NCBI RefSeq assembly: GCF_000193375.1
Contig: NC_015315.1
Coordinates: forward strand, 504,622 to 568,621
Length of the DNA stretch: 64,000 nucleotides
DNA from: Thermoproteus uzoniensis 768-20
GTDB taxonomy: Archaea; Thermoproteota; Thermoprotei; Thermoproteales; Thermoproteaceae
Direction: 5' to 3'
Of this stretch, positions 1 to 8,087 are shown in pieces. Each line of letters starts with the position of its first letter. Within the stretch, counting starts at the first letter, position 1. The notes below the pieces were generated by a model. It was not told where the DNA came from. It made no database searches and saw only the letters and a list, made by a program, of their open reading frames with translations. Made by a program: the position numbers and the translations under genes.

Positions 1-4
1 GCGC

Positions 5-1579
5 TCATGGCAACCCTGCCGAGGAGGACGTTGCGTTAGCCGGCTTCAGAACGCTTGTGGTAACCATTATTACGATAAACATGGCTAGATAGAAAATCGA
101 TAGGTATATAAGGCCGCCCCGCGTCGAGAAGCTCACCTTGGCGAAGAGGAAGTAATAGCCTATGGCCAACATGCCGAACGCCAGATAGAGGAAGTTCATG
201 CCTATGCCGCCTCCGCCGAGGCCGGCCGCCGACACGGGCCCGCCGCCAGCGACGCCGGCCATGGCTTGGCTCATTATAATCATGGAGGCGTTCACGAAGG
301 CCACCATGGCGGCGCCCAGCACCGCGAGGAGCCTCACGATACCTAAGGCTTTGCTCAACTGCTCTCTATAATCGAAGAGCTTTGCGACGAAGTTCTGGAG
401 CTGATCTACTGTGGAGCGGGGGAGGGTGCCCAGCCTGTGTATGTCGAAGAATATCCTGGCGACTATCGCCATTATCGGTTGCATGCCCCTCACGACTATC
501 TCCTCCAGCTCCGTCATGCCGGACTTTATCGCGTTGAGCATCGAGGCAGCTCTCGGGGTGAAGTCGCCGAAGTTGCCGTAGGTGACGGCGTTCTCCATGG
601 CTCTAACAACCGAGGGGGAGCGCTTCAGCTCGTCGAGCACGACGTATGTGAAGTCCATGAACCCCCTCTCGAAGGACCGCGCGTTGACTCTCTCCCTAGT
701 GACGAAGTAGCCGAGGCCCGCTATGGCGGCGGCCGCGAGGGGCGTGTATGTGCCGAAGTTGAGGAAGAAGCCCAAAATCATCATGGCTACGCCGGATATC
801 AAGGCGAAGATTAGGGGCCACAGCCTGAAATCCATCTTCAACAGAGGCACGTTGATGATCAAGCCCATCACGGCGCCCATCACTGCCGGTAGCAATCCGC
901 CCATCAAGATAAAGACCCCGGCGTTTCCGCGCCCCACAACTATCGCCGTGACTGACACCATGGCAAGCCCCACGATCGTCGCCGAGATGGCCGAGACGAG
1001 GGAGTCCATCCTCCTCTGCATCCCTGTGGAGAACTCCACCATGTCCATGTCCATATACAGCGAGAGCTTCGCTATTATGTCCTCGCCGACTCTAAGCGCT
1101 GTATAGAGCGAGTTGAAGCGGTAGATGAGCTTCTGGGGAGCTAGCTTCTCGACGGCGCGCTTCAAGGCGTCTAGGGGCTCCATGCCCAGCATCCTCGTGT
1201 TGTTCCAAGCCGTCGCGGCGAGGGTCCTTATGCCCGGTAGCTCCTTATATCTCATCATGCGCTGTATGGCGAGCTCCAGAGGGGCCTTGGTCGCGAAGGT
1301 CATCTGCACGAGCACCGTGAGGAACGGGATCTCCATGTTCAACATCTCCCTTATGGAGGTTGCTCTGACCCTTATGATGACTTTCGGCATGAATATGAGG
1401 AATACGCCGAGTCCGAGGAAGAGCGGCCCCAACGGAAACGCCTTTGCCAACGTGAAGAAGGCGCCCAGGGCGGCTAAGGCGACGCCGCCCAGGAGCGCGA
1501 GCCTGATAGTCTGTCTAAACCTCAACGGATCTAGATCGGTCCGCTCGATGCCCTTCATAAGGAAGTTATATACGTTCAC
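5..1579 (-). CDS. TadC/FlaJ-type pilus assembly membrane protein
   Basis: A 524-residue polytopic membrane protein of the T2SS-F/TadC/FlaJ family, the cytoplasmic-membrane platform on which a secretion ATPase acts to assemble type IV pilus-like filaments. Hydrophobic segments are visible near residues 25-62, 195-245, 250-292, 410-435, 455-475 and 485-507, separating two charged cytoplasmic regions (about 65-190 and 295-410) that match the duplicated F domains of the family. The GTG at 1579 is chosen because an A+T box (1601-1612) lies about 25 nt upstream. No ATPase precedes it (etfB diverges), so its partner is either beyond the left edge or the ATPase at 42833. A second homologue is encoded at 45085. 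Confidence 0.8.
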   Translation of the reverse strand: MNVYNFLMKGIERTDLDPLRFRQTIRLALLGGVALAALGAFFTLAKAFPLGPLFLGLGVFLIFMPKVIIRVRATSIREMLNMEIPFLTVLVQMTFATKAPLELAIQRMMRYKELPGIRTLAATAWNNTRMLGMEPLDALKRAVEKLAPQKLIYRFNSLYTALRVGEDIIAKLSLYMDMDMVEFSTGMQRRMDSLVSAISATIVGLAMVSVTAIVVGRGNAGVFILMGGLLPAVMGAVMGLIINVPLLKMDFRLWPLIFALISGVAMMILGFFLNFGTYTPLAAAAIAGLGYFVTRERVNARSFERGFMDFTYVVLDELKRSPSVVRAMENAVTYGNFGDFTPRAASMLNAIKSGMTELEEIVVRGMQPIMAIVARIFFDIHRLGTLPRSTVDQLQNFVAKLFDYREQLSKALGIVRLLAVLGAAMVAFVNASMIIMSQAMAGVAGGGPVSAAGLGGGGIGMNFLYLAFGMLAIGYYFLFAKVSFSTRGGLIYLSIFYLAMFIVIMVTTSVLKPANATSSSAGLP

Positions 1580-1600
1580 GAACTCCGTCGGACTATCTCT

Positions 1601-1612
1601 ATTATATTTTTT
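1601..1612 (-). promoter_or_regulatory. TATA-like box for the TadC/FlaJ gene
   Basis: On the minus strand this reads as an uninterrupted A/T run containing TATAAT, centred about 26 nt before the GTG at 1579, the spacing expected for an archaeal leaderless transcript. Confidence 0.5.
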
Positions 1613-1667
1613 CCGTCAACGAGTCGCCCACATATAGCGCCACGGATTTTCGAGGTTGTCCGTCTAG

Positions 1668-1711
1668 AGATGCCCATCTGGACAGCTAGTGGGCATCTTT
1701 AGCTGTCCAGA
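1668..1711. repeat. Two interleaved perfect inverted repeats (pseudoknot-shaped)
   Basis: Arm A (AGATGCCCA, 1668-1676) is complementary to 1690-1698, and arm B (TCTGGACAGCT, 1677-1687) is complementary to 1701-1711. The order is A-B-A'-B', so both helices can form together only as an H-type pseudoknot in RNA. As DNA it is two overlapping dyads. It lies in the 259-base gap between the divergent TadC/FlaJ gene and etfB, upstream of both TATA boxes, so it is not an obvious 5' leader of either. It could be a small RNA, an operator or a terminator; the sequence alone does not decide. Confidence 0.6.
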
Positions 1712-1810
1712 CAAGGATTTCGCTAGGAGGACGTCGTGCGGTACGGCCCATTGACCTCCTAAAAGCTTAGCCTCTAGGTGAATTGCGCTTCTGCGGTATA
1801 TGTAATTACA

Positions 1811-1818
1811 TTTATAAA
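1811..1818 (+). promoter_or_regulatory. TATA box of the etfBA(-tmk) unit
   Basis: TTTATAAA centred about 25 nt before the etfB ATG at 1839, predicting a leaderless mRNA that starts at or within a base or two of the start codon. Confidence 0.65.
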
Positions 1819-1838
1819 AACCCGATATTGCCATTGCG

Positions 1839-2633
1839 ATGAAGTTCGTGGTGTTGACAAAGGCAGCGGTACCTCTCTCCACGGCGATAAGGATAGATCC
1901 CAAGACAGGCACCCTGGTTAGGGAAGGCGTGCCTCTATCGACAAACCAATGGGATCGCGACGCCGTTGAGTTCGCGCTGAAGTTGAGGGATAGGTATGGG
2001 GGAGAGGTCATAGCCATATCCATGGCCCCGCCGTCAGGCATACCGGCTCTGGAGAGCTTGATAGGCATGGGAGTTGACAAGGCCATATTGGCCACCGATA
2101 GGGCCTTCGCCGGCGCCGATACTTGGGCCACCTCGTTCGTTTTAGCCAAGACGATTGAGAAGTACGTGCCTGACTACACGTTGATCTTGGCAGGCGAGGA
2201 GACCGTAGACAGCACGACGGCCCACGTAGGCGCCCAAGTAGCCTCCCACCTCAATATCCCCTACGTCTACTACGTCTACGACGCCGAGATACAGGGGAAC
2301 AAGATTAGGGTGAAGAGATTTCTCGAGGACGAGGGCGTCGACGAGTTCTACGAGATGGATCTCCCGGCGTTAATATCCGTCGCTAAGGGCACACAAATGC
2401 CGAGGGAGATCAGTCTGTCCCGGAAGCTAAATGCGAGGGAGAGGATAATACAAGTCACAAACAAGGAGCTGGGGCTAGATCCCGAGTGCGTGGGCTTGAA
2501 GGGGTCGCCTACCTTCGTGGCGACGCAGACCGGCGCGACGTTTCCCCCGAGGAAAAAGAAGATATTCCAGGGCGACCCGCGCGAATCAGTCAAGGCGTTC
2601 GTGGAGGAGCTCAAGAAGGAGGGGTTGTTGTAG
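1839..2633 (+). CDS. etfB: Electron transfer flavoprotein beta subunit
   Basis: A 264-residue ETF beta subunit (FixA/EtfB family), which with EtfA forms a flavin-carrying heterodimer that moves electrons in the cytoplasm or at the membrane face. The family signature is visible around residues 124-140 (GEETVDSTTAHVGAQVAS), followed by the conserved C-terminal arm that wraps EtfA. The ATG at 1839 has a TATA box 25 nt upstream. etfA follows after 2 nt, so the two are co-transcribed. The window also carries fixC and fixX (16886-18459). Thermoproteales EtfABCX is known as an electron-bifurcating complex that links NADH, quinone and ferredoxin, so this is probably its EtfB; that assignment is inference from gene content. 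Confidence 0.93.
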   Translation: MKFVVLTKAAVPLSTAIRIDPKTGTLVREGVPLSTNQWDRDAVEFALKLRDRYGGEVIAISMAPPSGIPALESLIGMGVDKAILATDRAFAGADTWATSFVLAKTIEKYVPDYTLILAGEETVDSTTAHVGAQVASHLNIPYVYYVYDAEIQGNKIRVKRFLEDEGVDEFYEMDLPALISVAKGTQMPREISLSRKLNARERIIQVTNKELGLDPECVGLKGSPTFVATQTGATFPPRKKKIFQGDPRESVKAFVEELKKEGLL

Positions 2634-2635
2634 CC

Positions 2636-3676
2636 ATGCCCTGCAAGCTCTGGCCCGAAATAAACAAGGAGGAGTATAAAGGCGTTTGGGTATACCTAGA
2701 GCACGACGGCGCCAAGCTCAAAGACGTCGCCCTCGAGCTGTTGGGCAAGGCGCGGGATCTCGCCGCCAAGAGAGGCAAAGCTCCCGTCGGCGGCGTCCTA
2801 GTCGCCGGCACGGACGAGATGGCCCAGGAGGCTATCTACCACGGCGCGGATAAGGTCGTGGTTATAGTTAACCCCGAGCTGAAGGTCTACACTCCCTACG
2901 AGTACGCCAACGCGATAGCCAAAGTTGTGGCCAAATACAAGCCGGAGATCTTCTTGATAGGCGCCACCAAGAGAGGCCGCGAGCTCGCTGCGTTCATAGC
3001 GAATACATTGACGACGGGCATAACGGCTGACTGCACCGCGCTCGAGATAGACCCCAAGACGGGCGACCTCATGCAGATACGCCCGACCTTCGGAGGCACC
3101 CAGATGGCCACGATAAAGACGCCGCATAGGAGGCCTCAGATGGCCAGCGTGAGGCCCGGCGTGTTCCCCAAGCCCCCGCGCGACGTCAATAGAAAGGGCG
3201 AGATAATACACGAGGCCGTGGAGATCAACGGCAGGAGGACGACCTTCCTAGGCGCCGAGAGGAGAATAGAGCGCGACATAGCCGACCTGCCGCCCGTGGA
3301 GTCGTCGGACGTGGTGGTGGCCGGCGGGAGGGGGCTGGGCTCCGCCGAGGGCTTTAAGCTGTTGGTCGAGCTGGCCAAGCTCCTCAACGGCACTGTGGCC
3401 GCCTCGTTGATGGCAGTCCGCGCGGGCTGGGCGCCGCACACGAGGCAGGTGGGGCAGACGGGGAAGACCATCAGGCCGAGGCTCTATATCGCTGTCGGCA
3501 TCTCGGGCGCCGTACAGCACATGATGGGGATACAGGAGTCGAAATACATAGTGGCCATAAACTCGGACCCCAACGCCCCCATAGTGCAGAACTCAGACTA
3601 CGCGATAGTCGGAGACTACAAACAAATTGTGCCTCTCCTGATAGAGGAAATTAAACGGGCCAAAGGACTCTCTTAG
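2636..3676 (+). CDS. etfA: Electron transfer flavoprotein alpha subunit
   Basis: A 346-residue EtfA/FixB protein. The C-terminal FAD domain is clear: VVAGGRGLG near residue 229, then GWAPHTRQVGQTGK, a GISGAVQHMMG segment and the terminal INSDPNAPI motif, all of which contact FAD. The start is the ATG at 2636, two bases after the etfB stop; the open frame extends further upstream, but that part overlaps etfB and reads as out-of-frame sequence. It acts with EtfB as the electron-accepting dimer and, by family knowledge, docks to the FixC/FixX dehydrogenase encoded at 16886-18459. Length and domain order are normal for an archaeal EtfA. Confidence 0.93.
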   Translation: MPCKLWPEINKEEYKGVWVYLEHDGAKLKDVALELLGKARDLAAKRGKAPVGGVLVAGTDEMAQEAIYHGADKVVVIVNPELKVYTPYEYANAIAKVVAKYKPEIFLIGATKRGRELAAFIANTLTTGITADCTALEIDPKTGDLMQIRPTFGGTQMATIKTPHRRPQMASVRPGVFPKPPRDVNRKGEIIHEAVEINGRRTTFLGAERRIERDIADLPPVESSDVVVAGGRGLGSAEGFKLLVELAKLLNGTVAASLMAVRAGWAPHTRQVGQTGKTIRPRLYIAVGISGAVQHMMGIQESKYIVAINSDPNAPIVQNSDYAIVGDYKQIVPLLIEEIKRAKGLS

Positions 3677-3729
3677 GCTTTTTGCGTAACGCGGTTTGAG
3701 GAGCGGCGGATTGACAGTTGTGGACTGGT

Positions 3730-3737
3730 CTTATAAA
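3730..3737 (+). promoter_or_regulatory. TATA box of tmk
   Basis: CTTATAAA centred about 24 nt upstream of the GTG at 3757. This spacing favours the GTG over the upstream TTG at 3718 as the tmk start. Confidence 0.6.
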
Positions 3738-3756
3738 GCGTCCAGAGGAGCCAACC

Positions 3757-4341
3757 GTGGGCCTCTTCGTCGCGATAGAGGGCATAGACGGGAGCGGGAA
3801 GAGCACCGTGATAGAGGAGTTGCGGAAGATTCTGCCCATATACGCCACCAAGGAGCCCAGCGACGGCCCCATAGGGCGGCTGATTAAGAGCTGGGCGTTG
3901 AGGGGAGGGACCACGGACCCCTACGTAGACGCTCTGTTGTTCGCGGCCGATAGGCTCGATCACTACCAGAGGGAGATAGCGCCGGCGTTAGGCGAGGGCC
4001 GGGTAGTGGTGACCGAGCGCTACGTCGAGTCCAGCATCGCCTATCAGGGAGCCGCCGGGGTCGACATAAAGTTCATCGAGCTGATCAACGCCCGCGTGCC
4101 GGCGCCCGACATAACGGTGCTCCTCGACATAGAGCCCGAGAAGGCCGTGGCGCGCGTCAGCGCCAGGAGCGGATACGTAGAGAAGTACGAACGGCTGGAG
4201 TTTCTGAAGGCAGTCCGCTCGATATATTTAAGGAGGGCGGCCGAGCGGGGCTACGTCGTGCTCAACGCCGAGGAGCCGCCGGAGGCGATCGCGAGGAGGA
4301 TCGCAGAAATGATAAGGGCGGCGGCAAACCCCGCCCTTTAG
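3757..4341 (+). CDS. tmk: Thymidylate kinase
   Basis: Phosphorylates dTMP to dTDP in the dTTP pathway. The protein (194 residues from the GTG at 3757) opens with the P-loop IEGIDGSGKST (residues 7-17), has the family DRLDHYQREI helix and the ERYVESSIAYQG segment containing the catalytic DR/ER motif, and ends with the LID-like Arg-rich region. A longer frame starting at TTG 3718 would add 13 residues that are not typical of the family and would place the TATA box inside the gene, so the shorter form is preferred. It sits 80 nt after etfA with its own promoter. Confidence 0.92.
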   Translation: MGLFVAIEGIDGSGKSTVIEELRKILPIYATKEPSDGPIGRLIKSWALRGGTTDPYVDALLFAADRLDHYQREIAPALGEGRVVVTERYVESSIAYQGAAGVDIKFIELINARVPAPDITVLLDIEPEKAVARVSARSGYVEKYERLEFLKAVRSIYLRRAAERGYVVLNAEEPPEAIARRIAEMIRAAANPAL

Positions 4342-4363
4342 GGCAAGGAGGAGGTCAGAAGGG

Positions 4364-4939
4364 CTAGGACTTAACGAGGCTGAGGAATTTCCTCAGCACC
4401 GTGAGCCCCTTCTTGCCGCTCCTCTCGGGATGGAATTGGACTCCGTATATGCCTCTGCCGTGGTCGCACACAGCGGCCACATACCTCCTCCTCAGCTCTA
4501 TGTACGCGGCCTCGTAAGACGCGCCTCTGGCCTCGACGCCGTAGCTGTGGAGGTAGTAGTAGTAGCCGTCCTCGACGAGGTCGCACGCGCCGGTTGCGTA
4601 CGTGCGCTCCCAGCCTATATGGGGAACTCTCTCCGCGTCTACCCGCACCACGCGGCCCGGGAAGAACGAGAGCCCCTGCCCCTCCCCCTCCTCGCTAGAC
4701 TCGAAGAACAGTTGCATGCCTAGGCAAATGCCCAGCATCGGCTTAGAGCCGGCGTATTCCTTCACGGCGGCGGCCAGCTTGCTCGCCACGGAGAACGTCC
4801 CCACACCGGGCAGTATCACCGCGTCGGCGTCCTTAAGACCTTCGCCCTTCGAGACGAAGGCCTCGGCGCCGGCTCTCCTAAGCGCCGAGATCAAGCTTCC
4901 GATATTGCCGACAGTGTAGTCCAGTACGGCCAGCCTCAT
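4364..4939 (-). CDS. hisH: Imidazole glycerol phosphate synthase, glutaminase subunit
   Basis: A class I glutamine amidotransferase (191 residues) that supplies ammonia to HisF in histidine synthesis. The nucleophile elbow GICLGMQ (Cys near residue 72) and the C-terminal FHPERS motif giving the His-Glu pair are intact, as is the N-terminal DYTVGNIGS signature. The ATG at 4939 overlaps the end of hisG by four bases, so translation is coupled. The operon order is hisC-hisG-hisH. Its partner hisF is not in the window. Confidence 0.95.
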   Translation of the reverse strand: MRLAVLDYTVGNIGSLISALRRAGAEAFVSKGEGLKDADAVILPGVGTFSVASKLAAAVKEYAGSKPMLGICLGMQLFFESSEEGEGQGLSFFPGRVVRVDAERVPHIGWERTYATGACDLVEDGYYYYLHSYGVEARGASYEAAYIELRRRYVAAVCDHGRGIYGVQFHPERSGKKGLTVLRKFLSLVKS

Positions 4940-5784
4940 CTGATCAACTTGTCGAGGGGCACTATGACCACGTCCTTGGCGCCGGCGGCCTTGAGCCTCA
5001 TTATTAGGTCGGGCAGATAGTCCTCGTCGACTACCGAGAACACCTCGTACATATCGCCGCGCGCCAGGCGGGCCACGCTGGGGGATTCGAGGGCCGGGAG
5101 GACGGAAATCACGTCGGCTATCCTATCGGCCGGCACGTTGAGGAACACCATGCGCTTGTTCTGGGCGTTCAGATAGCCCTTGATGTAGGCCGCGAGCTTC
5201 TGCACCACGTAGTGGTCGGCCCACGCGCGGCTTGCGACCAAACGCGCCGATGTGTCCAAGATCTTCCCCAGAGGCTCGAGGCCGTGTAGGGCTAGAGTGG
5301 TGCCGGTGGCCATCACGTCGACTACGACGTCGGCGACGCCCAACATCGGCATGACCTCGACAGAGCCTGAGACCTTGACTATCTTGACCTTCTTGCCCCG
5401 CTCCTCGAAGAACTTGGAGGCCAGATTGACGTACTTAGTGGCTACCTTGACCCCGTCGGGCAGATCGTCCACAGATCTCCACCTTCCCTTCACGGCCGCC
5501 ACCACTATGGAGCCTCTCCCTATCTTGAGATCCAACAGCTCCACGACGTCGGAGTCGGCGCCGGACTCGACCACGTAGTCGTGCCCTGTTATCCCCGCCG
5601 CCACGTTGCCGGCCGCCACTATCTGGGGTATGTCCTCCGGCCTAAGCCTGACTATGTTGAGGTCGGGCCACGTCGTGGGGAGTATTATGGAGCGCTCGTC
5701 GGACGCCAGGAGGCTGATGCCCGCCAGCTCGAGGAGCCTCAAGGCGGGCTCCATCAAACGGCCTTTATTAGGTACGGCGAACAG
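4936..5784 (-). CDS. hisG: ATP phosphoribosyltransferase (long form)
   Basis: Catalyses the first step of histidine synthesis, joining ATP and PRPP. The region from TTG 5757 or ATG 5754 encodes about 273 residues including the PRPP-binding DVMATGTTL loop and the C-terminal ACT-like regulatory domain. The conserved N-terminus of the family lies further upstream in the same frame: reading from 5784 gives LFAVPNKGRLMEPALRLLE, a textbook HisG start. No ATG, GTG or TTG precedes that motif in frame; only CTG (5784) or ATA (5787) is available. I annotate the CTG, giving 282 residues. A frameshift in the sequence would be the alternative explanation. Confidence 0.85.
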   Translation of the reverse strand: MFAVPNKGRLMEPALRLLELAGISLLASDERSIILPTTWPDLNIVRLRPEDIPQIVAAGNVAAGITGHDYVVESGADSDVVELLDLKIGRGSIVVAAVKGRWRSVDDLPDGVKVATKYVNLASKFFEERGKKVKIVKVSGSVEVMPMLGVADVVVDVMATGTTLALHGLEPLGKILDTSARLVASRAWADHYVVQKLAAYIKGYLNAQNKRMVFLNVPADRIADVISVLPALESPSVARLARGDMYEVFSVVDEDYLPDLIMRLKAAGAKDVVIVPLDKLIR

Positions 5785-5828
5785 TATGGGGACTGTCCGC
5801 TTCCGGCATGGCGCTCCCTTGAAGGGGC

Positions 5829-6851
5829 CTATATAAGCTTTATCCCGATGGTCTCCCCCAACGCCGCCAGGAACTTCTCCATCACGTCCATAGGCGCCAC
5901 GGTGAACCTCAGGCAGGAACGGCAGAGGGGCCTGCCGCCGAGGGCCCTCACTGCGAAGCCGCGCCGGTAGAGCGCCTCGGCGATCTCCTCGGCGTCGTCG
6001 AGCTTCAACGTTATGAAGTTGCCCTCACCCACGTATTTATCCAGCGGTAGCCTGGAGGCGACTCTGCCCCTCACCTCCCTCATCTCCTCGACGGATCTGC
6101 GCACGTAGTTCTCGTGCTCCAGCGCCCTCTCGACGGCCTTAGCCGAGTAGCTACTTATCGGGTGCGGGTAGGCGAGCGCCTTGAGGGCCGAGGCCAGCTC
6201 CCGCCGGGCGACGAGGTAGCCCACCCTGAGGCCTGCCAGGCCCCAGGCCTTCGAGAAGGTCCTCGCCTCGACGACGTTCCCGTACTCGTACAGCTCGGGC
6301 CTCCACATGCCCGCGAACTCGGCGTACGCGGCATCGTATATCAACAAGCCGTCGAGGCGGGAGGCCAGCTCCGCGAGCTCCTTCACGACATGTCCAGTCG
6401 GGTTGTTGGGGGAGCAGACGTAGACTGCGCCGCCTCTAGCCCTCCTGACTACCTCGTCCACGTCGAGGCCAAGGTCGGGCTTGTAGGGAAGCTGGACGTA
6501 CTCCACGCCGAGCTGATCCGCGAGTATCCTCGGCATGCTGTAGGTGGGCTCGAGGACGACGAGTCTCCTCTCCTCAGCGTAGTGGAGGAGCTGTACGGCT
6601 ATCCGTAACCCGTCGTCGGCTCCGGCCGTTATCACCACCGAGCCCTCCGGAAGCCCCATATGGCCCTCTATCTTCGCCGCCAGCGACGTGTTGTTGGGCT
6701 GCGTATAGAAACGGGCCTCCCAGCTCTCTATATCGCCGAGGATCAGCCGGTAGTACTCCTCCGGCAGGAACAAGTTCTCGTTGAAGTGGAGCCTATATAC
6801 CCGATATCCCACGTCGGGCTCCTCGTAGAACTGCGGAAGTCTCTTGAACAT
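5829..6851 (-). CDS. hisC: Histidinol-phosphate aminotransferase
   Basis: A PLP-dependent class I/II aminotransferase (340 residues) that converts imidazole acetol phosphate to histidinol phosphate. Visible motifs: HFNENLF at the N-terminus, CSPNNPTGH with the conserved Asn, YDAAYAEF, and the PLP lysine in TFSKAWGLAGLRVGY. The Arg that binds the substrate carboxylate appears in the C-terminal LRFTVA segment. First gene of hisCGH; the next gene begins about 45 nt after its stop. The ATG at 6851 has a TATA-like element (6873-6881 region) 26 nt upstream, shared with the divergent PaREP1 gene. Confidence 0.95.
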   Translation of the reverse strand: MFKRLPQFYEEPDVGYRVYRLHFNENLFLPEEYYRLILGDIESWEARFYTQPNNTSLAAKIEGHMGLPEGSVVITAGADDGLRIAVQLLHYAEERRLVVLEPTYSMPRILADQLGVEYVQLPYKPDLGLDVDEVVRRARGGAVYVCSPNNPTGHVVKELAELASRLDGLLIYDAAYAEFAGMWRPELYEYGNVVEARTFSKAWGLAGLRVGYLVARRELASALKALAYPHPISSYSAKAVERALEHENYVRRSVEEMREVRGRVASRLPLDKYVGEGNFITLKLDDAEEIAEALYRRGFAVRALGGRPLCRSCLRFTVAPMDVMEKFLAALGETIGIKLI

Positions 6852-6870
6852 TGGAGGGCCGAAACGCCAA

Positions 6871-6881
6871 TTTTTTATACG
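6871..6881. promoter_or_regulatory. Shared A+T element between hisC and the PaREP1 gene
   Basis: TTTTTTATACG lies between two divergent start codons separated by only 43 bases (hisC ATG at 6851, PaREP1 GTG at 6895). On the minus strand GTATAAAA is 26 nt from hisC, while on the plus strand TTTATA is about 19-20 nt from the GTG. It probably serves as the TATA box for hisC and possibly both. Confidence 0.5.
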
Positions 6882-6894
6882 TCATACAACAAGC

Positions 6895-7383
6895 GTGGTC
6901 GCGCTGGTGCTTCCGTCGAGGGTGGTGCAGGAATTGAGAAGGAGGGCTGAGGCCGAGGGGATCTCCCTCGAGGACTATGTCCTTGAGCGATTGCTGGCGG
7001 ACGCCGACCCTCCCGAAAGGGCTAAGACATATGCCGAGACGGCGGTCGAGATGTTGCAGGCGGCCGAGGAGGAGCTTAGAATTGGCGATTTGAGGCAGGC
7101 CAGCGAGAAAATCTGGGAAGCCGCGGCGCTTGCGGTGAAGGCCTACGCCTACTGGAAAGAAGGCATGAGGCTGACGTCCCACGGCGAGCTCTGGCGCTAT
7201 AAGGACAAGATAGCTGAGGAGTTGGGCGACTGGGTACACGACGCCTGGGCTCAAGCCAACGCCATGCGCACAAACTTCTACGAGGGGTGGGCCACCGAGG
7301 CCGACGTGAGGAGGGCCTACGGAGAGGTGAGGGATCTGGTCGAGAGGATCGCCGAGAGGGTACTAGGGCGGCCGAACCCCTAG
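6895..7383 (+). CDS. PaREP1-family protein with N-terminal RHH-like segment
   Basis: A 162-residue PaREP1-family protein, a group first described as a repeated coding element in Pyrobaculum aerophilum and related to HEPN-like helical proteins; molecular function unknown. The diagnostic part is residues 45-130: a helical [20 protein letters not shown] stretch followed by [14 protein letters not shown] and [16 protein letters not shown]. The first 40 residues ([20 protein letters not shown] then [11 protein letters not shown]) look like a ribbon-helix-helix or antitoxin-type segment. Start GTG 6895; the only upstream alternative in frame is TTG 6844, which would overlap hisC. It ends 7 nt before hisI, so the two are probably co-transcribed. 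Confidence 0.8.
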   Translation: MVALVLPSRVVQELRRRAEAEGISLEDYVLERLLADADPPERAKTYAETAVEMLQAAEEELRIGDLRQASEKIWEAAALAVKAYAYWKEGMRLTSHGELWRYKDKIAEELGDWVHDAWAQANAMRTNFYEGWATEADVRRAYGEVRDLVERIAERVLGRPNP

Positions 7384-7390
7384 CGGGGCC

Positions 7391-7798
7391 GTGGAGCCTA
7401 GGCCTCTTGCGCCAGCCGACGAGGCTTGGAGAATCGCCGCGGGGCTGAACTACCGGCAGAGGGACGGCACGGTGATCGCGGTGGTGCAGGACGTCGAGAC
7501 CGGCGAGGTCTTGATGGTGGCCCACATGGATCCGATCGCCGTGTTCCTCACGTTGGTGACCGGCCTAGCCCACTACTGGTCGACCAGCAGGAGGAGGCTC
7601 TGGCTGAAGGGCGAGACGTCCGGCCACTACCAGTACGTCGTGGAGTTCCGCACGGACTGCGACGGCGACGCGGTCCTTCTAAAGGTCGTCCAGATAGGAG
7701 CGGCCTGCCACACCGGGTCGCGCTCCTGCTTCGGCTCCAAGTACTCAAGGCTTCTGCCGGAGCCCCACAAGCTGAGGTCGAAGCTACTCGCCGATTAA
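7391..7798 (+). CDS. hisI: Phosphoribosyl-AMP cyclohydrolase
   Basis: Opens the purine ring of phosphoribosyl-AMP in histidine synthesis. The 135-residue protein carries the family landmarks [29 protein letters not shown], the metal-binding [14 protein letters not shown] and the Cys pair in [15 protein letters not shown] start at 7391, seven bases after the PaREP1 stop and without its own TATA box, so it depends on the upstream promoter. The downstream neighbour hisE is convergent with only four bases between stop codons. This separates hisI from hisE, which are fused in many bacteria. Confidence 0.95.
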   Translation: MEPRPLAPADEAWRIAAGLNYRQRDGTVIAVVQDVETGEVLMVAHMDPIAVFLTLVTGLAHYWSTSRRRLWLKGETSGHYQYVVEFRTDCDGDAVLLKVVQIGAACHTGSRSCFGSKYSRLLPEPHKLRSKLLAD

Positions 7799-7802
7799 GA
7801 CG

Positions 7803-8087
7803 CTACCTCCTCCTGCGTCTGAGCTCCGAACAGACGTCGTCGAGAGAGAGCCCCTGGGCCGCCAGCAGGACCAGCAGATGGTACACGAGGTCGGCAGCCT
7901 CCTCGACCACCCGCCCTCTCCCCTCGGCGAGGGAGGCCACGGCCAGCTCGACCGCCTCCTCGCCGACCTTACGCGCTATATAGTGCACGCCTTTGGAATA
8001 TATAGTATAGGTATAGCTGTTGGGATCTTTGGACGAGATCCTCTCGCGGATCACCGACTCGAGCTCCTTGAGTACGTCGCAGCTCAT
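7803..8087 (-). CDS. hisE: Phosphoribosyl-ATP pyrophosphatase
   Basis: A 94-residue all-alpha NTP pyrophosphohydrolase (MazG-like fold) that hydrolyses phosphoribosyl-ATP in the second step of histidine synthesis. The acidic metal-binding helices are visible: ARKVGEEAVELAVAS and VEEAADLVYHLLVLL. The ATG at 8087 overlaps the hisD stop by four bases (ATGA), fixing the start; the open frame upstream of it is an out-of-frame reading of hisD. Likely translated by coupling after hisD. Confidence 0.93.
   Translation of the reverse strand: MSCDVLKELESVIRERISSKDPNSYTYTIYSKGVHYIARKVGEEAVELAVASLAEGRGRVVEEAADLVYHLLVLLAAQGLSLDDVCSELRRRRR

Noticed and set aside
1664-2149. 161-residue frame antisense to etfB
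   Set aside because: It lies on the other strand of a well-supported gene in G+C-rich DNA, where long antisense frames are common, and its translation matches no known protein pattern.
2486-2635. Upstream extension of etfA by 50 codons
   Set aside because: It reads the end of etfB in another frame. The ATG at 2636 right after the etfB stop is the natural start.
5785-5829. Frameshift pseudogene explanation for hisG
   Set aside because: The rest of hisG is intact and in frame with the N-terminal motif, so a non-canonical start or a local base error is more economical.
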